Shown here piece after piece: positions 23,764-33,600 of a stretch of DNA of 64,000 bases. Origin of the DNA: Streptomyces sp. NBC_00224 (GTDB lineage: Bacteria > Actinomycetota > Actinomycetes > Streptomycetales > Streptomycetaceae); the NCBI RefSeq assembly GCF_041435195.1, contig NZ_CP108106.1, positions 7,329,001 to 7,393,000 on the forward strand, given 5' to 3'. A program made the translations under genes and the position numbers. The first letter of the stretch is position 1. The number at the start of each line of letters is the position of its first letter. The notes beneath the pieces were generated by a model. That model made no database searches and was not told where the DNA came from. It saw nothing but the letters and a program-made list of their open reading frames with translations.

Positions 23764-26700
23764 CGTCCGTAGCGCCGAACCCTGAACTTGTCATCGGATT
23801 GAGCCCGTTAGGCCTGCCCGACCCGCGCCCGGTCGCCGCGGTCCGCCGGGCCGGAGGACTCGGAGTGCTGGATCTCGGGGCGGGCGACCGCCGTGCCAGA
23901 GAGGCGCTCGCGCGCGTACGGCGCTGGACGGCGGACGCGTTCGCCGTCCGGGTCGGGCCGTCCTGCGCACTGACGCCGGAGGAGGTGGCCGAGGAGTGCG
24001 GCGGCGCCCTCCCGTCCGTGGTGCTGCTCGCGGCCGACGCGGACTGGAAAGTCAGTCAACTGGCCGATGAATGCCGGGTGTTGGCAGAGGTCGGGAATCG
24101 GGAGGAGGCGCGCAGGGCCGCGGCGGACGGCGCGTACGGGCTCGTGGCGCGCGGCAGCGAGTGCGGCGGCCGCAGTGGCGAGCTGAGCACGTTCGTCCTC
24201 CTCCAGGCGCTGCTCGCCGACCCGGCGTACGACCTGCCCGTGTGGGCCTGCGGGGGCATCGGTCCGCGTACGGCGGCGGCGGCCGTGGTCGGTGGCGCTG
24301 CCGGGGTCGTCCTCGACACCCAGCTGGCCCTGCTCGCCGAGTCCGGGGTCCCGGACGAGGCGGCGGCCGCGCTGCGCACGATGGACGGGTCCGAGACGAG
24401 TGTCGTCGACGGCGTCCGGGCGCTGCGGAACGCACGCACAGGCATCCAACTTCCCGTCGGCCAGGACGGTTTCCTCGCCGCCCGGTTCGCCGAGCGGTGG
24501 GGCACCGTGGCCGGAGCCGTGCGCGGGGTGCGTGAGGCGATTCTGGCCGCCGTGGGCGACCCGGCCGTGGCGCGGACCCTGGCGGCGGGCTCCGCGATGG
24601 CGGACGCGCTCGGCACCCGGCTGCCGGTCGTGCAGGGCCCGATGACCCGGGTCAGCGACCGGGCGGGCTTCGCGGCGGCCGTGGCGCGCGAAGGGGCGCT
24701 GCCGATGCTGGCACTCGCCCTGTCCGACGGCGAGCAGAGCCGCGCCCTCCTCGAACGGACCCGCGACGAACTGGGCGAACGGCCCTGGGGCGTGGGCATC
24801 CTAGGCTTCACGGACAGCAGGATCAGGGCGGAACAGCTGGCGGCCGTACGGGCGGTCCGGCCCACGCACGCGATCATCGCCGGGGGCCGCCCCTCCCAGG
24901 CGGCCGATCTGGAGGCGGCCGGAATCAAGACGTTCCTGCACGTGCCGTCGGCCACGCTGCTCACCCAGTTCATTGACATGGGCATGCGTAGGTTTGTCTT
25001 CGAAGGCGCCGAATGCGGCGGACATGTCGGACCGCGCAACAGCTTTCCGCTCTGGGAAGCACAGCTGGCGGTGGTCGAGGATTACGTGGCTCGCGCGCCC
25101 GGCACCGCGGGCGACTTCCAGGTGCTGCTCGCGGGCGGCATCCACGACGAGCGCTCCTCGGCCATGGCCGCCGCGCTCACCGCCCCGCTCGCCGCGCGCG
25201 GGGTCGCGGTCGGCGTCCTGATGGGCACCGCGTACCTCTTCACGGCCGAGGCGGTCGAATGCGGCGCGATCCAGCCGGTGTTCCAGCGCCAGGTGATCGC
25301 CGCCGGGGCCACCGCGCTCCTGGAGAGCGCCCCGGGCCACGCCACCCGCTGCGTCGCCAGCCCGTACACCGCCGACTACGCGGCCGCCCGCGCGCGCCTG
25401 CACGCCGACGGCACCCCCGGCCGCCAGGCGTGGGAGGAGCTGGAGCGGCTCAACATCGGGCGGCTGCGGATCGCCAGCAAGGGAGTCGAGCGGGAGGGCG
25501 GCGGGCTGCGGCCCGTCTCCGAGCAACGCCAGCTGGACGCGGGGATGTTCATGGCCGGGGAGGTGGCCGTGCTGCGCTCGGCGGCCACGACCGTCGGCGC
25601 GCTGCACGACGCCGTGAGCCGGGGCGCCGCCGACTTCGCCGAGCGGCGCACGGCCGAGCTGCGTGAATCCCTCGGCACGGCCGAGGACGTCGTCGAGGAG
25701 CCTGCCGCGCAGCCGCTCGACATCGCTGTCGTGGGGATGGCCTGCATGTTTCCGCAGGCCCCCGATCTGGCCACGTACTGGGCGAACGTCGTCGGCGGAG
25801 TCGACGCGGTCACCGAAGTCCCCGCCGACCGCTGGGACCCGGAGATCTACCACGACGCCACGGGCGAGCGCGCGGGTACGACCGCGTCGCGGTGGGGAGG
25901 CTTCCTGCCGCCGATTCCCTTCGACCCGTTCGCGTACGGCATCCCGCCCGCCTCGCTCGGCAGCATCGAACCCGTGCAGCTGCTCGCCCTCGAAGCGGCC
26001 CGGCGGGCGCTGGAGGACGCCGGGTACGGCGACCGGCCCTTCGACCGCTCCCGTACGTCCGTGGTCTTCGGGGCGGAATCCGGCAGCGACCTGTCCGGCG
26101 CGACCACCCTGCGCACGGTCCTGCCCGCCTATCTGGGGGAGATACCGCCCGCCGTCGAGGAGCAGCTGCCGAAGCTCACCGAGGACTCCTTCCCCGGCAT
26201 GCTCGCCAATGTCATCGCGGGCCGGATCGCCAACCGCCTCGACCTCGGCGGCGCCAACTACACGGTCGACGCCGCCTGTGCCTCCTCGCTCGCCGCGCTC
26301 GACGTCGCCTGCAAGGAACTCGCCTCCGGCACCAGCGAACTGGTGCTCTGCGGCGGCGCCGATCTGCACAACGGGATCAACGACTACCTGCTGTTCTCGT
26401 CGGTGCGCGCGCTGTCCCCGACCGGCCGTTCCCGCACGTTCGACGCCTCCGCCGACGGCACCGTGCTCGGCGAGGGCGTGGCCTGCGTCGCGCTGAAGCG
26501 CCTGGCCGACGCCGAACGGGACGGCGACCGCGTCTACGCCGTGGTCAAGGGCATCGGCAGCGCGAGCGACGGACGCTCCCTCGGGCTCACCGCGCCCCGG
26601 CCCGAGGGCCAGCGGGCCGCGCTGGAACGGGCGTACCGGGCGGCCGGGGTGTCACCCGCCCGGGTCGGCCTGGTCGAGGCACACGGCACCGGGACCGTGG

Positions 26701-29700
26701 TCGGCGACCGCACCGAACTGGCCACGCTCACCGCCGTGTTCACCGAGTCGGGCGCGGCGCCGGGCGGCTGCGCCCTCGGCTCGGTCAAGTCCCAGCTGGG
26801 CCACACCAAGTGCGCGGCGGGCCTGGCGGGCCTGATCAAGGCGGCGATGGCCCTGCACACCGGCATCACCCCGCCCACCCTCCACCTCCAGCAGCCGAAC
26901 GCGGCCTGGGACCCCGCGACCAGCCCCTTCGCCTTCCACGCCGAGGCCCGGCCGTGGGCGGCCCCGGTGGCCGAACGGATCGCCGGGGTCAGCGCGTTCG
27001 GCTTCGGCGGCACCAACTTCCACGCGGTGCTCACCGCCCACGACACGGACGCGCCACCGGCCCAGGGGTACGAGGAGTGGCCGGCCGAGCTGTTCCTGTT
27101 CCGGGGCGCGGACGCGGCGGCGGCCGGACGGGAGGCGCGGTGGCTGTTGGGCGAGCTCGGAGATCCGGGCGAGCCGGGTGAGCCGGGCACGGGCCTGCGG
27201 CTGCGGGACGCGGCGCTGGTGGCGGCCCGGCGCGCCGAGACCCGGCCCGGTCCGGTGCGGATCGCGGTCGTCGCGGAGAGCGTGGACGAGCTGCGCGGGC
27301 TGCTGCGGAAGGCGGGGGCCGGGGAGCGGGAGCGGGGGGTGTGGCTGGCGGACGGGTCCGGGGCGGTCGGGCTCTCCGGCGCGCCCGGGACGGATGCGCC
27401 CGGGACGGACGCGCCCCGAGGCAGTGCCCTCGGAGCCGACCCGAGGGTCGCCTTCCTCTTCCCCGGACAGGGCAGCCAGCGGCCGGGCATGCTCGCCGAG
27501 CTTCTCGTCGCGTTCCCGGAGGCCGCCCAACTGGTGCGGCAGGGCGGGGCGTACGCCCATGCGCTCTATCCGCCGAAGGACTTCGACCCGGGTGCGGCCG
27601 ACCGCCGGCAGGAGACGCTGAAGGACACCCGGATGGCACAACCCGCCCTGGGAATAGTCGGGTTGACGGCAAGTCACATACTGGAGTGGGCAGGCGTACG
27701 GCCCGACATGGCGGGCGGGCACTCCTACGGGGAACTGGTGGCCCTGGCGGCAGCCGGATCCCTGACCCCGGACGCGCTGCTCGATCTGAGCGCCCGCCGG
27801 GCCGAGTCGATCCTTGATTCGCTCGGGGAGGACCCCGGCGCCATGGCGGCGGTCACGGCCGCCCCCGCCGAAGTGGAGCGCGCCCTCACCGAGGCGGGGC
27901 TGAGGGACCGGGTCGTCGCCGCCAACCGCAACGGCCCCCGGCAGACCATCGTCTCGGGCCCCACCGCGCTGGTGGACGAGGCGATGGACCACCTCCGGAG
28001 CGCGGGACACCACGTGCGGCGCCTCCCGGTCGCCTGCGCCTTCCACAGCCCGCTGGTCGCCGGTGCGGGCGAACGGTTCGCCCCGGTCCTGGCCCGGCAC
28101 ACGGTCAGGGCACCGGAGTTCCCGGTCTGGGCCAATCGGACGGCCGCCGTCTATCCGGCCCGGCCCGATGGCGTACGCGCCGAACTGGCCGCGCAGATCG
28201 GTTCCCCGGTGCGGTTCGCCGAGCAGGTCGAGGCGATGTACACGGCGGGGGCACGCATCTTCGTCGAGGCGGGCCCGGGCACGGTGCTCACCGGCCTCGT
28301 CGGCCAGATCCTGGGCGACCGCCCGCACCTGGCGGTCGCCTGCGAGCCCCGCCCCGGCGCCGGGCTGCGCGGCCTGCTGGAGTCGCTGGCGCGGCTCGCG
28401 GTCGCGGGTGTGCCGGTACGCGCCGGGCGACTCCTCCAGGGCCGGGGCGCGGTGACGGCGCGGCCGGAGCCGCCCGGCTGGACCGTGGACGGCCAACTGG
28501 TCCGCACCCGCTCCGGCGACCTGCTGCCCGGAGCCCTGCAACCGGCCCGACGGGTCAGTCTGGAGACGAGCACGGTGACGCGCGACAGCGACGCCCAGCA
28601 CGAACTCATCGCGGACTTCCTGCGCACGACGCGCGAGCTGGTGGCGGCCCAACGGGACGTGCTGCTCACGCACTTGGGGGCGACGGGCGCCGCCGCCTCC
28701 CCGCCACCGGTCCCTCCTCGTACGGACGCCGCTCCGCAGGCCGTGCCCCTGGCCGTGTCCCCGGCCGCGTCCGAGGAGGCCCCGCCCGCTGAGGCTCCGC
28801 GTCCGGTCGTGGTGGACATCGAGCAGGCCGTGCTCACCGTCATCAGTGAACGCACCGGCTATCCGGCCGACATGATCGAACCCGATCTGGACCTCGAAGC
28901 GGACCTGAGCATCGACTCCATCAAGCGCACCGAGATCGTCGGCGAGCTGGCCCGCCACCTCGCGGGAACCCGTACGTTCGACGACGCGGAGATGGAGGAG
29001 CTGTCCCGGGCCCGTACGGTCGCCGCGATCACGGCGTGGATCGCCGGGAAAGAGCCGCCCGAGCTGATGCCCGAGCCGAAGTCCGAGCCCAAGCCCGAGC
29101 CCGCGACTGCCGAACCCGAGCCGGTCCACGGCGTCGCCCCGCGCCGCTTCCTCCTTGAGGAGACGCCCCTCGACCTGCCGCCCACCCTGCCGGACGCCTC
29201 CCTCCACGGCAGGCGCTTCGCCCTGCTCGGGGGCGGTGCCACCGCCGAGGAACTGGCGGCCCGGCTGGTGGACAGGGGAGCGGAGGCCGTCGCGTACGAC
29301 ACCGACCGGCGGCTCGACCCGGCCGACGGCCCCCTCGACGGGATCTTCCACCTGGGGGCCGTCGTCCCCGCGGCCCCGTCGGACGGCGGCGGGGCGCTGC
29401 TCCCCGGGGCCTTCGAGGTCTTCCGGGCCGCCCTGCGCCTCGCACCCCGGTGGCTGATCTGCGGCAGGACCGCGCCCGGCGCCGGAGAGGACGCGGGGGC
29501 GGGCCTGCACGGGCTGTTCCGGACCATCGGGCGGGAGTACGGCGACATCGCCGCCCGTGTCGTGGACCTCGACCCGGCGGCCACGGCCGGGCAGCGGGCC
29601 GACTTCCTGCTGGCCGAGCTGTGCGCCGAGGACCGTGCCCCCGTCGTCGTGCGCACCGCCGCCGGGCGGTACGGGTACGCGCTCGTCGAGCGCGGCCTCG

Positions 29701-30614
29701 GCGGTCTGGCGCGGACCGGCGCGGGGCCCGCCGGGGACGGGGCCGCCGAAGCGGCGGCGCTCGGGCTCGACCGGGACTCCGTCGTCGTACTCGCCGGGGG
29801 CGCGCGCGGCATCACCGCCGACTTCGCCCTGGCGCTCGCGGCGGCCTCCCACTGCCGGATCGAGCTCCTCGGCAGGACCCCGCTGCCCAGCGCACCCGAG
29901 GACCCGGAGCTCGCGGGCGCCGCCGACGCGGCCGCACTGCGGGCGCTGCTCGCCGCCCGGGGCGACCTGGCCCCCGCCGCCATCGAGCGCGAGGTCAGGA
30001 ACGTCCTCGCGGGCCGTGAAGTCGCCCACACCCTCGACCGGTTGGGACGGCTCGGCAGTCCCGCCGCGTACCGCGTCGCCGACATGTGCGACGGCGGGGC
30101 CGTGGCCCAGGCCGTCAAGGAGATCCAGGCGGAGCACGGGCGCATCGACGTGGTGGTGTACGCGGCGGGTGTGATCGAGGACCGGCTCATCGAGGAGAAG
30201 GACCCCGAGTCGTTCCGGCGGGTGTACGCGACGAAGGTGGACGGCGCCCGCGCGCTGCTCGACGCCGCGTCCCAGCTGCCCCACGGCCCCCGGACGGCCG
30301 TGCTGTTCGGCAGCGTCTCCGCCGTACTCGGCAACCGGGGGCAGTGCGACTACGCCGCCGCCAACGACGCGCTCGCGGGCCTCGGCGAGCGGTGGGCGCG
30401 GCGCACCGGGCGGCGGGCGCTGACCGTGCACTGGGGGCCGTGGGCGCCGTCCGCGGTGCACGGCGGCATGGTCACCCCGCACCTCGCCCGCGAGTACGCC
30501 CGGCGCGGTGTGGCCCTCATCGACCGCGAGGAGGGGGCGCTCGCCCTGCTGCGGGAGCTGGCCTGGGGCGACGAGTCGGCCACGTCCGTCGTCTACACGG
30601 CATCGGGTTGGTGA
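23760..30614 (+). CDS. Pfa/hgl-type polyketide/lipid synthase: tandem NMO/ER barrels-KS-AT-ACP-KR
   Basis: I start at ATG 23760, which has GGAG at 5 bases; the product has 2284 residues. Residues about 1-590 hold two nitronate-monooxygenase-like FMN barrels, the fold of PfaD enoyl reductases: the first with GSECGGRSG (about 131), the second with GAECGGHVG (about 419). KS spans about 652-1095 with Cys in DAACASS (about 840) and both His (EAHGTGT, GHTKCAAG). AT (about 1229-1527) has GHSYGE at 1320. One ACP (about 1684-1763) has Ser 1720 in SIDSIKR, the Pfa-type motif. KR (about 2004-2284) keeps the GGARGI site and the Ser/Tyr/Asn residues of GSVSAV and DYAAAND. The next gene supplies DH and PPTase. 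The product is unknown. Confidence 0.9.
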   Translation: MTSVAPNPELVIGLSPLGLPDPRPVAAVRRAGGLGVLDLGAGDRRAREALARVRRWTADAFAVRVGPSCALTPEEVAEECGGALPSVVLLAADADWKVSQLADECRVLAEVGNREEARRAAADGAYGLVARGSECGGRSGELSTFVLLQALLADPAYDLPVWACGGIGPRTAAAAVVGGAAGVVLDTQLALLAESGVPDEAAAALRTMDGSETSVVDGVRALRNARTGIQLPVGQDGFLAARFAERWGTVAGAVRGVREAILAAVGDPAVARTLAAGSAMADALGTRLPVVQGPMTRVSDRAGFAAAVAREGALPMLALALSDGEQSRALLERTRDELGERPWGVGILGFTDSRIRAEQLAAVRAVRPTHAIIAGGRPSQAADLEAAGIKTFLHVPSATLLTQFIDMGMRRFVFEGAECGGHVGPRNSFPLWEAQLAVVEDYVARAPGTAGDFQVLLAGGIHDERSSAMAAALTAPLAARGVAVGVLMGTAYLFTAEAVECGAIQPVFQRQVIAAGATALLESAPGHATRCVASPYTADYAAARARLHADGTPGRQAWEELERLNIGRLRIASKGVEREGGGLRPVSEQRQLDAGMFMAGEVAVLRSAATTVGALHDAVSRGAADFAERRTAELRESLGTAEDVVEEPAAQPLDIAVVGMACMFPQAPDLATYWANVVGGVDAVTEVPADRWDPEIYHDATGERAGTTASRWGGFLPPIPFDPFAYGIPPASLGSIEPVQLLALEAARRALEDAGYGDRPFDRSRTSVVFGAESGSDLSGATTLRTVLPAYLGEIPPAVEEQLPKLTEDSFPGMLANVIAGRIANRLDLGGANYTVDAACASSLAALDVACKELASGTSELVLCGGADLHNGINDYLLFSSVRALSPTGRSRTFDASADGTVLGEGVACVALKRLADAERDGDRVYAVVKGIGSASDGRSLGLTAPRPEGQRAALERAYRAAGVSPARVGLVEAHGTGTVVGDRTELATLTAVFTESGAAPGGCALGSVKSQLGHTKCAAGLAGLIKAAMALHTGITPPTLHLQQPNAAWDPATSPFAFHAEARPWAAPVAERIAGVSAFGFGGTNFHAVLTAHDTDAPPAQGYEEWPAELFLFRGADAAAAGREARWLLGELGDPGEPGEPGTGLRLRDAALVAARRAETRPGPVRIAVVAESVDELRGLLRKAGAGERERGVWLADGSGAVGLSGAPGTDAPGTDAPRGSALGADPRVAFLFPGQGSQRPGMLAELLVAFPEAAQLVRQGGAYAHALYPPKDFDPGAADRRQETLKDTRMAQPALGIVGLTASHILEWAGVRPDMAGGHSYGELVALAAAGSLTPDALLDLSARRAESILDSLGEDPGAMAAVTAAPAEVERALTEAGLRDRVVAANRNGPRQTIVSGPTALVDEAMDHLRSAGHHVRRLPVACAFHSPLVAGAGERFAPVLARHTVRAPEFPVWANRTAAVYPARPDGVRAELAAQIGSPVRFAEQVEAMYTAGARIFVEAGPGTVLTGLVGQILGDRPHLAVACEPRPGAGLRGLLESLARLAVAGVPVRAGRLLQGRGAVTARPEPPGWTVDGQLVRTRSGDLLPGALQPARRVSLETSTVTRDSDAQHELIADFLRTTRELVAAQRDVLLTHLGATGAAASPPPVPPRTDAAPQAVPLAVSPAASEEAPPAEAPRPVVVDIEQAVLTVISERTGYPADMIEPDLDLEADLSIDSIKRTEIVGELARHLAGTRTFDDAEMEELSRARTVAAITAWIAGKEPPELMPEPKSEPKPEPATAEPEPVHGVAPRRFLLEETPLDLPPTLPDASLHGRRFALLGGGATAEELAARLVDRGAEAVAYDTDRRLDPADGPLDGIFHLGAVVPAAPSDGGGALLPGAFEVFRAALRLAPRWLICGRTAPGAGEDAGAGLHGLFRTIGREYGDIAARVVDLDPAATAGQRADFLLAELCAEDRAPVVVRTAAGRYGYALVERGLGGLARTGAGPAGDGAAEAAALGLDRDSVVVLAGGARGITADFALALAAASHCRIELLGRTPLPSAPEDPELAGAADAAALRALLAARGDLAPAAIEREVRNVLAGREVAHTLDRLGRLGSPAAYRVADMCDGGAVAQAVKEIQAEHGRIDVVVYAAGVIEDRLIEEKDPESFRRVYATKVDGARALLDAASQLPHGPRTAVLFGSVSAVLGNRGQCDYAAANDALAGLGERWARRTGRRALTVHWGPWAPSAVHGGMVTPHLAREYARRGVALIDREEGALALLRELAWGDESATSVVYTASGW

Positions 30615-30615
30615 G

Positions 30616-33600
30616 ATGACCGACGACAGGCAAACCGTGGGGGAGCGTCAAGTCCCCGTCGCCATCGTCGGCATGGCGGTCCTGCTGCCCGGCGCCAAGG
30701 ACCTGGACGCGTACTGGCGCAACCTCGTCGACGGTGTGGACGCCGTACGGGAAGTGCCCGAAGGGCGCTGGGACCCGGTGTACTACCGGCCCGGCGACCC
30801 CGGCGGCGCCGCCGACCGGATCTACTGCCGGCGCGGCGGCTTCGTCGACGGCCTCGCCGAGGTCGACGCCGCCCGCTTCGGCATCATGCCGAGCTCGGTC
30901 GCGGGCACCGAGCCCGACCAGCTCATCGCGCTCTCGGTCGCGGCCCGGGCGATCGCGGACGCGGGCGGCGAGGAGCGGCTGCCCGAGCGCGGCCGCGTCG
31001 GGGTGGTCCTGGGCCGGGGCGGATACCTCAACCCGGGCCTCGTCCGCCTCGACCAACGGGTGCGCACCGCACACCAGTTGACGCACACCCTGGGCGAGCT
31101 GCTGCCCCACCTCGCCCAGGACCAGCTCGACCGGGTGCGGGCCGCCTTCACCGAGACGCTGGGGCCCGAGCACCCGGAGTCGGCCATCGGGCTCGTCCCC
31201 AACCTGGCGGCGTCCCGCATCGCCAACCGGCTGGACCTGCGGGGCCCGGCGTACACGGTGGACGCGGCCTGCGCGTCCTCGCTGATCGCGGTCGACCAGG
31301 CGGTCGGCGAACTGGCCTCGGGCCGCTGCGACCTGATGCTCGCGGGCGGGGTCCACCACTGCCACGACATCACGCTGTGGAGCGTCTTCGCCCAGCTGCG
31401 CGCCCTCTCGCCGAGCCAGCGCAGCCGCCCTTTCCACGCGGCGGCCGACGGCATCCTCATCGGCGAGGGCACCGGTGTCGTCGCCCTCAAGCGCCTCGCG
31501 GACGCCGAACGCGACGGCGACCGCGTATACGCGGTGATCCGTGGCACCGGCGTCGCGGGCGACGGCCGGGCCGCCGGGCTGATGAACCCCGACCCGGGCG
31601 GCCAGACCCGCGCGGTCCGCCACGCCTGGCGGGCGGCGGGCCTCGACCCGCGCGACCCCGGCTCCCTCGGCCTCCTCGAAGCCCACGGCACCGGCACCCC
31701 GGCGGGCGACGCGGCCGAACTGGCCACCCTGGCCGAGGTGTTCGGGCCGGGCGTGGAGGGCGCGGCCGCGCCCGTCATCGGCTCGGTGAAGTCGATGATC
31801 GGCCACTGCATGCCCGCGGCGGGTGTCGCCGGACTGGTGAAGGCGGCCCTCGCCGTGCACCACGCGACCCTGCTGCCGACCCTGCACTGCGAGGATCCGC
31901 ACCCCGCCCTCGCCCGCACCCGGTTCCGCCCGGCGGCGGTCGCCCGCCCGTGGGAGGGGCCGCTGCGCCGGGCCGCCGTCAACGCGTTCGGGTTCGGCGG
32001 GATCAACGCCCATGTGGTCCTTGAGCAGGCACCGGGAGCCGTGCCCGCCCCGCGCCGGGCGGCCGTGCGCGAACCGGAGCGGGTGCTGCGGCTGAGCGCG
32101 GACACGGCGGAGGGCCTGGCGCGGCTCCTGGACGCGGACGACGCGACGGTACGGGAGCGGGGCGCCGCCCCGTATCCGCAGGACACGCGGGGAACCCCCG
32201 CCGCCCGGCTCGGCATCGTCGATCCGACCGCCAAGCGGCTGGCGCTCGCCCGTCGGGCGGTGGCCCAGGGCCGCCCGTGGCGCGGCCGCAGCGACGTGTG
32301 GTTCGCCCCGCGCCCGTTGCTCGGGACGGCGGGCGGGGGCAAGGTGGCGTTCGTCTTCCCCGGTCTGGAGGCCGAGTTCGCGCCCCGGGTGGACGAGGTG
32401 GCCGAGCACTACGGGCTGCGGCTGCCGGGCCGTACGTACACCGAGGCGACCGATGTCGCCCGGCACGGGCTCGGCGTCCTGCGCGTCGGCCGGGTCCTCG
32501 ACGAAGCCCTGCGCGTGCTCGGCGTCCGGCCCGACGGGGTCGCCGGACACAGCGTCGGGGAGTGGACGGCGATGATCGCGGGCGGCATGTTCGCGGCCGG
32601 CGAGGCGGACGACTTCTTCGCCTCCTTCGACCCCGACTCGCTCCGGGTGCCCGGGCTGGCGTTCGCGGCGATCGGCGCCCCGGCGGCCCGGGTGAGCGAG
32701 GCGCTCACCGACTGGCCTGATCTCGTCCTCTCGCACGACAACTCGCCCGGCCAGTCGATGGTGTGCGGCCCGGAGCAGCCGGTCGAGGAGTTCGCGGCGA
32801 AGCTCCGGGCCGAGCGGGTGATCTGCCAGGTGCTCCCGTTCCGCTCCGGCTTCCACACGCCGATGCTCGCCCCGTATCTGGGCCCCATGAAGCGGGGAGT
32901 GGACGCGGCGGAGATCCTCCCGCAGCGCGTGCCGGTCTGGTCCGGCACCACGGCGGCCCCGTTCCCGGCCGACCCCGACGAGGTCCGCGCCCTGTTCGTC
33001 CGCCACCTCCTGGAGCCGGTACGGTTCCGGCCGCTCGTCGACGCCATGTACGCGGCGGGCTTCCGCGCCTTCGTCCAGGTGGGCACGGGCCGTCTGACCT
33101 CGTTGATCGACGACACCCTCAAGACCCGCGACCATCTGACGCTGTCCGCCAACTCGCCCCGGCGCGGCGGGCTCGCGCAGCTGCTGCGCGTGGAGACGGG
33201 GCTGTGGGCGGAGGGGTACGCGCTCTCACCCGCCCGGCGGGCCGGGCCGCGCTCCGCCACCGCCCCGATCCCCCTCGACCTGGGAGCCGCGCTGGTCCCC
33301 CTCGACCCCCACCGCCTGGAGGAGTTACGTGCCGAGCTGAGCCCTCGTACCGGGGGAGGGGTGGAACACCCCATATCCACCAGCCTGTTGGGGGAGCCGC
33401 TCACCCGCCGCCACCCCGTCGCCGCCGAGCTCGACGCGCTGATGCGGGAGACGGCGGACAGCGTGAAGGCCGTACTGGAGGCGGCGACGGTCCCGCCGAG
33501 GCCGACCACCGGCACCCCGGCCGCACCGCGACCCGAGCCGGCCACCCCACCCCTCGAACACCGCACCCGGCTCCGCGTGTCCACCGCCGACATGCCCTAC

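Noticed and set aside
26652..30482. Very long antisense open frame (over 1200 codons) opposite the first synthase gene
   Set aside because: High GC keeps antisense frames free of stops. The product is Gly/Arg/Asp-rich, has no domain, and lies fully opposite a gene with clear catalytic motifs.
30616..32040. Second KS as an inactive chain-length factor
   Set aside because: The active-site Cys and both His are present, so there is no sequence reason to call it inactive.
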